From positions 1 to 16,037 of the forward strand of contig CALCOQ010000328.1 of the NCBI GenBank assembly GCA_937897005.1: a stretch of DNA of 16,037 nucleotides, in the 5' to 3' direction. Under the pieces are notes generated by a model that ran no database searches, was not told the DNA's origin, and worked only from the letters and a program-made list of their open reading frames with translations. Position 1 is the first letter of the stretch; every line of letters starts with the position of its first letter. The stretch comes from an uncultured euryarchaeote. Lineage in GTDB: Archaea; Thermoplasmatota; Poseidoniia; Poseidoniales; Poseidoniaceae. Shown piece by piece: positions 1 through 6,554 of the stretch. The translations under genes were made by a program, and so were the position numbers.

Positions 1-869
1 CAGGTATCATTAGATGGTTCATAGACCTCAACATCATCAAAAACATCAGGTTGTATCCACCAACTTGTCGAAGTATGATTAGCACCGCCCATGGCATACA
101 GTCTACCATCGAATGCAGTGAGTGTCAAACCCCAACGCGACCTGTTCATCGATGCCAATTCAGTCCATTCTTCAGTAGATGGGTCATATCGAAAAGTTTT
201 GTTGGATGGATCCTGGCCTGTATGTTTCTTCACTCCACCAGCGACATATAGATATCCATCCAAAGCAGCCACTCCTGCATTCCCAACAGCATTACCGGAC
301 GGAACAGAAGTTCCATCATACCATGTTTCATTGGTCATATTGAATATCTGGAACATTCCTGTAGATACTTTTGTGGGATTTGTATTGGTCGGCCACCAAT
401 CTCCAATGACGAGAACCTGGTCGCCAATCGTTTCAGCACCAGCATATTGTTGTGCGCTTCCTAGACTGGTCCCCGACTGCCAGGTATCGTTTGCTACATC
501 ATAGATGTCAACTGTATTGGTCGCCACCTCATCATTGTTCGTCAACGGACTTGGGTCCATTCTGCCCCCGATGAACCATACCTCATTCTTCTGTGGAATC
601 GAAACCACAGCCACTCCAGTCTTGACTGTTGGAGTTCCAGTGACACTGTTCCAACTCAAAAATGGACGGTCTAGAATCGGTTTTCCATCGTCGCTGATAT
701 TAAGATCATTTCGAGTGGCTCCATTTGAAGACCAGTTGTCATGAACAATGATTACATGCTCTACTTCTGTATCATCTTCGACTTCAAATTCAGGGACACT
801 ATTGGGCACAAAAGAGGCCAACATCAAGAGCACTATCAATAATGAAGAGCGAAGCCCCGCGATGCCCAT
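1..869 (-). CDS. Secreted kelch-repeat beta-propeller protein (3' end outside window)
   Basis: The minus strand is open from 869 to the left edge with no stop, so the C-terminus is missing and about 289 codons are seen. The chosen ATG at 869 gives a signal peptide: a short MGIAGLR n-region, a hydrophobic stretch of about 15 residues, then an acidic mature start (EFEVEDDTEVE). An in-frame ATG at 938 would bury that signal behind a Cys-rich leader and looks wrong. The mature part shows kelch units: blades with V-x-Y/I-D (VDIYDV, FRYDPST, VEVYEPS), N-D/E-T-W ends, and glycine pairs (FIGGRMD, YVAGGVK, AMGGANH). One blade has lost its Gly pair (VIGDWWP). Kelch propellers bind proteins or glycans; a role at the cell surface is inference. 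The divergent neighbour is the HEAT-repeat gene. Substrate or partner is unknown. The missing C-terminus might carry a membrane anchor or sorting signal. Confidence 0.85.
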   Translation of the reverse strand, partial: MGIAGLRSSLLIVLLMLASFVPNSVPEFEVEDDTEVEHVIIVHDNWSSNGATRNDLNISDDGKPILDRPFLSWNSVTGTPTVKTGVAVVSIPQKNEVWFIGGRMDPSPLTNNDEVATNTVDIYDVANDTWQSGTSLGSAQQYAGAETIGDQVLVIGDWWPTNTNPTKVSTGMFQIFNMTNETWYDGTSVPSGNAVGNAGVAALDGYLYVAGGVKKHTGQDPSNKTFRYDPSTEEWTELASMNRSRWGLTLTAFDGRLYAMGGANHTSTSWWIQPDVFDDVEVYEPSNDT

Positions 870-1069
870 GGCCACCGGGAAGAGAATCCAACCTTGTTTC
901 TTTTGACTCCCTGTCGCATCAGCAAGTACACAACACATTCATGGCAGGGCGGGGGATGCGCCCATCCGCGTGATGCTGAATGCCCAAGGATTACATTGCC
1001 AAACACCCTCATACCGGCAGAGCGATCAGTTCGGGAAGGGAACGGCAAACTCAGCGTCCAGTGAAAAAA

Positions 1070-2212
1070 ATGGCCAGAGGGCCATGGAACAGCATTGAGG
1101 CAGATGACATCCTCCCGTTGGCAACAGGTCAAATTGAGTCTTTGGAAGTGATCTTTGAAGGAAGAAACAGTAGAATCGGAAGACCGGCAGGAATCCGAGC
1201 ACTACCTAGACTGGTTTCAGGTCCAGTCAAGGAAATGCATTCCGCCTTGGTCAAGGGTCTTTCTGCTGACGACCCAGAAATCAGAATGGCATCTATCGAA
1301 GTCCTGCCAGTGTGCGCTATGAGGCAATCAGAAGCACTCTTCGACATCCTTGCTGAGTTACTGGATGACAACATCCTCATGGTTCGACAATCGGCGTCAA
1401 GGTGCTTGGGGGAGATCGCCCCGGATTTCCCCTCTGGGACTGACACTCTTCTTCACATCGAATTACGCCATGAAATCAAAAACAGAAGAGTGGAGGCATG
1501 GAAGGGGCTACGCGCGTTATGTCAGAGATGGCCAGATGTCGCTGCCAACCACATCGACCGCTTGATTCGAGAAGAGGAAGTAACATTGAGAAGAGATGCT
1601 GCTTCTCTATTGGCCAGATTGGTCAGGAAGTCTGGAGCGAAGATCTGGGATCTGATAATCTGGTCGCTTCAGGATGAAGATGATGAAGTGCGTCGCCGAG
1701 CAGCCAATACTCTTCGTCCATTGGCTGAACATCATCCAAAGGTCGCCCTGTTGATGGCGGAATCCGCACTCTTTGACCGTGATGAAAAGGTCAGAGCGAA
1801 GGTTCTCAAATGTCTGACCATCCTTGATTCCAGTTCCACTCGGATGAAGACATTGGTATCTGATGGATGCAGGGTGGCTGACGTCGAGGTTCGTCGAGCA
1901 TGTATTACAATGATACCAAGGTTGTATTCGCAGGAAGGTACCCGTGATCTTGCCACAGAACTTCTCAAACAGGAGACTGATAAGGAATTACGTAAGGAAC
2001 TCAAAGAGTTGATGATCGACCAACAGCTTGAGGGAGATGAGCGGACGAAGAATGCATTTTTGGCTCCTGCAGAACCTGTTCCCGCAAGGGACCGTGAGAT
2101 AATTGCCAGTATGGAGGATGCTCCGGTTCTCGACGAAGGTCAAAAGATGCTGCCACCCAAGAATGAAGACACTACAGACGAAAAGTCATCGGGTTTGATG
2201 CGGCAGGGTTAA
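1070..2212 (+). CDS. HEAT-repeat protein
   Basis: A cytoplasmic-looking protein of 380 residues with no signal or membrane segment. Helical repeats recur every 30-40 residues, each with a D-x-x-V/I-R-x-x-A core: DDPEIRMASIEVLP, DDNILMVRQSASRCLG, EVTLRRDAASLLARL, DDEVRRRAANTLRPLA, DEKVRAKVLKCL, DVEVRRACITMIPRL. I count seven or eight repeats, then an acidic, charged tail of about 60 residues that is probably disordered. Such solenoids are protein-protein scaffolds; the partner cannot be read from sequence. The frame stays open upstream to an ATG at 980. I prefer 1070 (MARGPWN) because the 30 extra residues are low-complexity, charged and outside the repeat pattern, but neither start has a clear Shine-Dalgarno. 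The 71-residue gene follows 39 bases later on the same strand and may be co-transcribed. Confidence 0.8.
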   Translation: MARGPWNSIEADDILPLATGQIESLEVIFEGRNSRIGRPAGIRALPRLVSGPVKEMHSALVKGLSADDPEIRMASIEVLPVCAMRQSEALFDILAELLDDNILMVRQSASRCLGEIAPDFPSGTDTLLHIELRHEIKNRRVEAWKGLRALCQRWPDVAANHIDRLIREEEVTLRRDAASLLARLVRKSGAKIWDLIIWSLQDEDDEVRRRAANTLRPLAEHHPKVALLMAESALFDRDEKVRAKVLKCLTILDSSSTRMKTLVSDGCRVADVEVRRACITMIPRLYSQEGTRDLATELLKQETDKELRKELKELMIDQQLEGDERTKNAFLAPAEPVPARDREIIASMEDAPVLDEGQKMLPPKNEDTTDEKSSGLMRQG

Positions 2213-2251
2213 GAAACTCGCTCAGGTCGGCCGCTCACCGAAGGTGTGCTC

Positions 2252-2467
2252 ATGTCAGAAGAGAGTCTCAATAGCCGCGAGGAGCAATTCGATAAGCTCT
2301 GGGAGGGTCAAACCCCGAAAGGTATCAATCGCGCAAAGAAACTCAAGTTCCGTCAGTACATCCTCGAGCACGTCAGGCAGAAGAAACGCCCTTTGACCTA
2401 CGAAAATGCCAAGCGCTACTGGATGGGTGAAATCCAGAAGCAAGAGGCAGAGAGTGAGAACTACTGA
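2252..2467 (+). CDS. Small basic hypothetical protein, 71 residues
   Basis: I do not recognise this family. It is a soluble, highly charged protein with an acidic N-terminal dozen residues, a central basic stretch (INRAKKLKFRQYILEHV, then RQKKR) and an acidic C-terminus, probably all helical. It has no cysteines and no membrane segment. The ATG at 2252 is chosen because AAGGTG lies five bases upstream (2241-2246); GTG codons at 2244 and 2246 overlap that motif. The gene lies between the HEAT-repeat gene and the DEAD-box helicase, with 63 bases to the helicase start, so a nucleic-acid-related role is possible but only inferred. The clear ribosome binding site and same-strand neighbours support it being real. 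Confidence 0.6.
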   Translation: MSEESLNSREEQFDKLWEGQTPKGINRAKKLKFRQYILEHVRQKKRPLTYENAKRYWMGEIQKQEAESENY

Positions 2468-2481
2468 TGTGGCGAGTTGTT

Positions 2482-2502
2482 GGGCGCCTCCACTCGGCGC
2501 CC
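2482..2502 (+). promoter_or_regulatory. Perfect GC hairpin in helicase leader
   Basis: GGGCGCC (2482-2488) and GGCGCCC (2496-2502) are perfect inverted repeats around a seven-base loop. The all-GC stem starts 14 bases after the stop of the 71-residue gene and ends 16 bases before the helicase ribosome binding site. No T-run follows. It could be a processing or attenuation element, or a boundary between the two genes. Confidence 0.5.
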
Positions 2503-2518
2503 GTATCGGAATTTGAGT

Positions 2519-2524
2519 GGAGGT
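2519..2524 (+). promoter_or_regulatory. Strong Shine-Dalgarno that sets the helicase start
   Basis: GGAGGT ends six bases before the ATG at 2531. It decides for MITKQGF over the upstream in-frame start at 2477, which would run through the hairpin. Confidence 0.8.
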
Positions 2525-2530
2525 AGAAGA

Positions 2531-3943
2531 ATGATCACTAAACAGGGATTCAACGATTGGAGTCTAGGCTCCTCCATCGAGAAAGGGATTGCAGAACTGG
2601 GCTGGGAAAAAGCAACTTGGATCCAGTTTGAGACCATTCCTTCGGCAAGGGCTGGCAAGAATATCATTGGACAGGCAAGAACTGGTTCAGGAAAGACTGG
2701 AGCTTTCGGAATCCCTGTCATCGAAAGGTGTGAACCAAATGGCTCCTTACAGGCACTGGTACTTACTCCAACCCGTGAACTGGCCAGTCAAGTAAGAGAT
2801 GAATTTGAAGACATTCAAGGGGATAAAGGATTGTCCATCATCTCGGTCTATGGCGGTACGGATATCGACAAACAAGCCAAGAAACTTGATGCTGGGGTTG
2901 ACATCATCGTCGGCACTCCAGGCCGTGTAATGGACATGAGCAAGAGAGGACACATCGATCTAGCGAATCCCGCTCATTTCATTCTCGACGAAGCAGATCG
3001 CATGTTGGACATGGGATTCATGCCAGATATCATGTGGGTCATCGAAAGATTGACGAATCGAACTCAGACGATGTTGTTCAGTGCAACATTTCCTCAAGAG
3101 ATTCTGGATGCGGCAAACGAATTCATGCCAGAGCACCTACATGTCAGCAGTGGTGAATTTACATTGGATGTTCCTGATATCGAACAATATGCGGTTCGAA
3201 TTGGAAGAGCAAACAAATTATGGGCGCTTGGACGTATATTGACGCAATCGGATGAAGGGCAGACAATAGTGTTCTGTAATACAAAAAGAATGGTGGATAT
3301 GCTTGTGGAAAGATTAGGCAAGCACCGTTTCACAGCTACTGGCCTGCATGGAGATATGCCTCAGAACAAGCGTGAACGAATCGTCAACGAATTCAAGGAT
3401 GGAGGCTTTGAGGTAATCATAGCTACCGATGTGGCTGCTCGTGGCCTCGATGTGGATAACGTATCACGCGTAGTCAATTACGACCTGCATGATGATCTCG
3501 ATTCCTATGTTCACCGAATTGGTCGCACCGGCAGGATCGGTCGCAAGGGAGAGGCTTGGTCTTTCGTCACCCGTAATGATATTCCCACCATCAACAAACT
3601 GCGTTCTTCTTTGGGAATGATCATCGTTGACTGTGAGGTCCCTGAACTTCCAGACTCGGTTTCAAGAGACCCTGTTCGTCAGGTCGACGATTGGAGTGAG
3701 GTTGCGGATGTCTTCGGCATGGTACCATTCAATCTCAACATCAACAGCAGCAGTGGTGTATCAAAACAAGAATTGGTCGAGCACACCATGTCCTTGGTCA
3801 AAATGCCGGATCTTGCACTTGGTGACCTCAAGTTCAGCGACGCTGGTTGTGTGCTTGAGGTGCATGCATCGAAGGCTGCCTATGTCCGAGATGCACTAGG
3901 AGGGTCCACTCTCTCTGGAATCACGCTTGAAATCTCACTTTAG
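2531..3943 (+). CDS. DEAD-box RNA helicase with DbpA-like C-terminal RNA-binding domain
   Basis: An ATP-dependent RNA helicase of 470 residues. The order is Q motif (F7, with TWIQ at 29-32), Walker A ARTGSGKT (49-56), PTRELA (80-85), TPGR (129-132), DEAD (153-156), SAT (184-186), TGLHGDM (270-276), ATDVAARGLD (298-307) and HRIGRTGR (328-335). All catalytic motifs are intact. After about residue 395 comes a domain of about 75 residues (FNLNINSSSG, GDLKF, VLEVHASKA, GITLEISL) whose strand-helix pattern fits the DbpA/CsdA RNA-binding domain. In E. coli DbpA that domain binds helix 92 of 23S rRNA. A role in ribosome assembly or cold-stress RNA remodelling is likely. The domain match is by eye and less certain than the helicase call. 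The strong ribosome binding site and upstream hairpin suggest translational or mRNA-level control. A bacterial origin of the gene is plausible. Confidence 0.95.
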   Translation: MITKQGFNDWSLGSSIEKGIAELGWEKATWIQFETIPSARAGKNIIGQARTGSGKTGAFGIPVIERCEPNGSLQALVLTPTRELASQVRDEFEDIQGDKGLSIISVYGGTDIDKQAKKLDAGVDIIVGTPGRVMDMSKRGHIDLANPAHFILDEADRMLDMGFMPDIMWVIERLTNRTQTMLFSATFPQEILDAANEFMPEHLHVSSGEFTLDVPDIEQYAVRIGRANKLWALGRILTQSDEGQTIVFCNTKRMVDMLVERLGKHRFTATGLHGDMPQNKRERIVNEFKDGGFEVIIATDVAARGLDVDNVSRVVNYDLHDDLDSYVHRIGRTGRIGRKGEAWSFVTRNDIPTINKLRSSLGMIIVDCEVPELPDSVSRDPVRQVDDWSEVADVFGMVPFNLNINSSSGVSKQELVEHTMSLVKMPDLALGDLKFSDAGCVLEVHASKAAYVRDALGGSTLSGITLEISL

Positions 3944-3997
3944 GCCACCGAATTCTGATGAATGGTGTGCAGTTTTGGAAAGGTCCACGCCACCACA

Positions 3998-4969
3998 CTA
4001 TTCGCTTTCAGTGAATCTAGCAGGATTCGGCCTTTCTATCCTTACCACAGTCCCGAACAAGGTAAGTAAGCCAATGGTTCCCAAGGACCAAGCAGTTGAT
4101 ATCGCTTCATCATAGTCATTTATCGCGTTACCACATCGCGCTGAAATCTCATTCAAGGAGTCGCAATCCTCCATCTCTGCTATTGCAGCCTGAGTATCAG
4201 GGCCGAACCAAGATTGTGCCGCCATGGCAAAGAATATCATTGCGACCATCACCAACACCAGATGCATTGGTTTCCACATATCGCGGAATGAAAACTGCCA
4301 ACTTGGCTCTTCACTTTCATTCGCCTTCCGAATCCTTGAGGGACCATTGACCCAGAAGAACCATGTCGTCCACATGGCTACAAGAATGATGAGGAATCCC
4401 CATTCGAACATCATCGAATGAAAGGAATACATCTCTGAAGTGCACCAGAGGTCCCCAGGGTCTGCATCACATCCGGATCTGGCAAATGGATACAATAGAA
4501 GCAAGCGAACGATGTTGAGAACGAAAACAATGGAACACAGGACTCCTATGCTCTTCAATTTCAACTTCTGTGGAACTCCATCTGTCAACAATACAAGCGT
4601 AGAGATGAACAGCATTTCATGCACCCCTGCACATTCATCTCCAACATATAGAGCGATTCTACCATCCGGAAAATTCTGATGGAACATATCGACACGTATC
4701 CACCATCCCTGATGAGTTGACAATTCGGTTGCCCCGGAACCAAATATCCAGATCGAAAGGTTATGCCATAGAAATGCTTCAACAGTCTGTATCCATGCAA
4801 GGGTGTTGGAAGGCTGAGTCAGGAACCAGTACAGCATCTCAAGCAGCAATAGGACCAATGGAATCTTCAGATATCGTAACCCGAGTTGGCCCACCTCTGT
4901 CCATGACATGTCATCCTTTGCCGGTGCTCTAGCAGCAGCGACCACGGCCCCACTCATGACCATGGACAT
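3998..4969 (-). CDS. Archaeosortase/exosortase-family transpeptidase with C-terminal extension
   Basis: A multi-pass membrane protein of 323 residues. The exosortase/archaeosortase triad is visible: Cys113 in DECAGVHEM, Arg155 in LNIVRLLLLYP and His184 in YSFHSMMFEWG. Each lies by a membrane segment, as in the family. These enzymes cut C-terminal sorting signals of secreted proteins and attach the proteins to a membrane lipid. Membrane segments lie near 33-52, 115-130, 141-162, 184-206, 235-254 and 291-309. The last two follow a cytosolic-type linker (PSRIRKANESEEPSW) and form an extension beyond the usual catalytic core, joined by a loop with two cysteines (269, 279). Start codons at 4969, 4963 and 4957 are in frame, so the N-terminus is uncertain by four residues. 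It faces the TusA-like gene divergently and ends 54 bases from the helicase stop. Substrates cannot be identified in the window. Confidence 0.88.
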   Translation of the reverse strand: MSMVMSGAVVAAARAPAKDDMSWTEVGQLGLRYLKIPLVLLLLEMLYWFLTQPSNTLAWIQTVEAFLWHNLSIWIFGSGATELSTHQGWWIRVDMFHQNFPDGRIALYVGDECAGVHEMLFISTLVLLTDGVPQKLKLKSIGVLCSIVFVLNIVRLLLLYPFARSGCDADPGDLWCTSEMYSFHSMMFEWGFLIILVAMWTTWFFWVNGPSRIRKANESEEPSWQFSFRDMWKPMHLVLVMVAMIFFAMAAQSWFGPDTQAAIAEMEDCDSLNEISARCGNAINDYDEAISTAWSLGTIGLLTLFGTVVRIERPNPARFTESE

Positions 4970-5042
4970 GAACAGGTTCGCTTTGAGTGATGTGGTGTAG
5001 AATTGTTCAACCCCATTGTCGCCGGATTGAAAAGGAGGGGTC

Positions 5043-5051
5043 GAGAGGGAG
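5043..5051 (+). promoter_or_regulatory. Ribosome binding site of the TusA-like gene
   Basis: GAGAGGGAG ends five bases before the ATG at 5057 and decides for that start over a TTG at 5003. A second purine-rich run (AAAGGAGGGG, 5031-5040) lies 16 bases from the ATG, too far for normal use. Confidence 0.6.
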
Positions 5052-5056
5052 TTTCA

Positions 5057-5332
5057 ATGCCCGAGGTCGTTGCGATGGGGAATGGTGCCAAGGCGGTTCC
5101 TGACAGGACTCTCAATGTACTGGGATTCCTCTGCCCTATCCCGATTGCAAAGACAAGAGAAGTGATGTTGACGATGAATGAATCCGATATCCTGGAGATG
5201 TGGTCTGACGATCCTGAAACAGTGCAGGACATTCCGGAATTGGTGAACAGACACGATGCTGAGTTGTTGTCAATTGAAAGTGACTCTGGTGAATTCCGAT
5301 TCATGATCAAAGTAGGTGGCCCGAATGAGTGA
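5057..5332 (+). CDS. TusA/SirA-like sulfur-carrier protein
   Basis: A 91-residue cytoplasmic protein with the TusA signature L-x-V-L-G-x-x-C-P-x-P at residues 19-29; Cys26 is the expected persulfide-carrying residue. The fold then follows the family: a helix after the CPIP motif (IAKTREVMLTM), a strand (DILEMWSDD), a helix (TVQDIPELVNRH) and a final strand pair (ELLSIESDSGEFRFMIKV). TusA proteins relay sulfur to tRNA thiolation, molybdenum cofactor or other acceptors; which pathway applies here is unknown. Its last eight bases overlap the start of ribA, so the two are translationally coupled. That pairing hints at shared control rather than a known biochemical link. The archaeosortase gene is divergent, leaving about 87 bases for both promoters. 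Confidence 0.85.
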   Translation: MPEVVAMGNGAKAVPDRTLNVLGFLCPIPIAKTREVMLTMNESDILEMWSDDPETVQDIPELVNRHDAELLSIESDSGEFRFMIKVGGPNE

Positions 5333-5957
5333 GGACGAAATCACACTATTGGAAGAAGGGGTTCCTTCCACCGCTCGTCTACCGACCACTCGGGGTGATT
5401 TCCATATCAAGGTGTTCCGCGAAGAAGAGACTGGATTCGATCATGTGGCTTTGACACTAGGACAGATGGATGGACCGGATCCAGTTCTGGTCAGGATACA
5501 TTCTGAATGCCTGACTGGAGATGCTTTCGGTAGCCTACGATGTGACTGCGGTGAGCAATTGGACAGGGCTCTGGATGAGATCAGTGAACTCGGTTGGGGG
5601 GTCCTTCTCTATCTTCGACAGGAAGGTAGAGGTATTGGATTACATGCGAAGATACAGGCGTATCATCTACAGGATAGAGGTGCAGATACTCTAGATGCCA
5701 ACCTGATGTTGGGCTTTCCTGCTGATGCACGGGATTATCACATTGCTGCCAGCATGCTGAATTCTCTTGGAATCGAGCGCGTATGTCTGCTTACCAACAA
5801 CCCCGACAAGGTCGAGCAATTATCCAATTATGGAATCGACGTGGTTGAAAGAAAGGCATTGGTGGCAGGTGTGAGCAGCAACAATCGCTCCTACCTCTCT
5901 ACCAAGGTGGATAGAATGGGGCACTGCATCGAGGATGAAACATTGAATGGTGAATAA
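5325..5957 (+). CDS. ribA: GTP cyclohydrolase II
   Basis: A 210-residue enzyme that opens GTP to a diaminopyrimidine (DARP), formate and pyrophosphate, the first step of riboflavin synthesis. Zinc ligands are Cys62, Cys73 and Cys75 in SECLTGDAFGSLRCDCG. Other family blocks are LYLRQEGRGIGL (95-106), DTLDAN (121-126), the YHIAASML helix, LLTNNPDKV (155-163) and a C-terminal MGHCIED. Length and motif order fit stand-alone bacterial RibA, without a fused RibB domain. Many archaea use the unrelated GTP cyclohydrolase III, so a RibA here suggests old acquisition from bacteria. The ATG at 5325 overlaps the upstream stop and has GGTGG five bases upstream; a GTG at 5316 is less likely. The DUF2240 gene follows after 50 (or 62) bases. 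Confidence 0.95.
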   Translation: MSEDEITLLEEGVPSTARLPTTRGDFHIKVFREEETGFDHVALTLGQMDGPDPVLVRIHSECLTGDAFGSLRCDCGEQLDRALDEISELGWGVLLYLRQEGRGIGLHAKIQAYHLQDRGADTLDANLMLGFPADARDYHIAASMLNSLGIERVCLLTNNPDKVEQLSNYGIDVVERKALVAGVSSNNRSYLSTKVDRMGHCIEDETLNGE

Positions 5958-6007
5958 CCCCAATGCAAGCCTTCATGTTCCCCCGCCCCATCATCTGAAC
6001 GTCAAAC

Positions 6008-6541
6008 ATGGATGCCAAGATGAGTGAGGATATCGGCAGAGTGATGGCTCTGACATGGCGAGGAGTCCAAGGTCCACTCGGGCCTGAGGTGGTATCTCGA
6101 ATATGGAGTCTGGATCTACAGTGGCTCAAGCCCTTGGAAGCCGAAGTAGCAGTCGCTGCTCTGATTGAGGCAGGATGGTTCATTGAAACAGATACAGGAA
6201 TCATTCCAGTGACTATCCCAGATGAGGCAAAGACACCTCTGGGTTGGTTTCCGCGTCCAAGCATCCTGATGCATCCACGAAGATTCCTTTCAACTCAACA
6301 GGGTACAGATACTCCTGCTGATATAGAAACTTATACTAAGACACCTAATCTAGAACAGAGTAGTGATGAGGCATTCTTGTTAGTGGCAGAAGCAACAGGA
6401 CTTGAAGTCAAAGAAATCAGACGAAGATGTGAGCGAAAGAAGAGGGCATTGGGTCCAGTTGAAGAGTGGTTCTGTCTGGCATTGCTCGCCAGAGAACAAG
6501 GGCTGGAGATTTCGCCCTTGATTCCAGTCCTTAGAAAGTGA
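6008..6541 (+). CDS. DUF2240-like archaeal protein
   Basis: A soluble protein of 177 residues without signal or membrane segments. The N-terminal half (about 8-90) resembles archaeal DUF2240 proteins as I remember them: a helix with the SLDLQWLKPLEAE pattern, a winged-helix-like AAALIEAGWF segment, then a strand giving P-V-T-I-P. This suggests a winged-helix core, possibly nucleic-acid binding, but no function is established. The C-terminal half is a helical segment rich in Arg and Lys (EVKEIRRRCERKKR) ending with LLAREQGLEISPLIPVL. Starts at 6008 and 6020 are both possible; neither has a good ribosome binding site. It is the last plus-strand gene of this block and ends 13 bases from the stop of the convergent RND gene. 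Confidence 0.65.
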   Translation: MDAKMSEDIGRVMALTWRGVQGPLGPEVVSRIWSLDLQWLKPLEAEVAVAALIEAGWFIETDTGIIPVTIPDEAKTPLGWFPRPSILMHPRRFLSTQQGTDTPADIETYTKTPNLEQSSDEAFLLVAEATGLEVKEIRRRCERKKRALGPVEEWFCLALLAREQGLEISPLIPVLRK

Positions 6542-6554
6542 AAGAAGAGCGCTG

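Noticed and set aside
91..744. Plus-strand open frames opposite the kelch gene
   Set aside because: The minus strand reads clean kelch repeats with a signal peptide through the whole stretch; the plus-strand products have no family resemblance.
954..967. GGATG-CGCC-CATCC inverted repeat near the kelch/HEAT divergent region
   Set aside because: Only a five-base stem in a GC-rich stretch, and its place relative to either start codon suggests no clear role.
836..1132. Minus-strand 98-residue open frame between the kelch and HEAT genes
   Set aside because: It overlaps the signal-peptide start of the kelch gene and the start of the HEAT gene, and its product looks random.
5003..5056. TTG start for the TusA-like gene
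   Set aside because: It would add 18 residues not seen in the family, while the ATG at 5057 has a well-spaced ribosome binding site.
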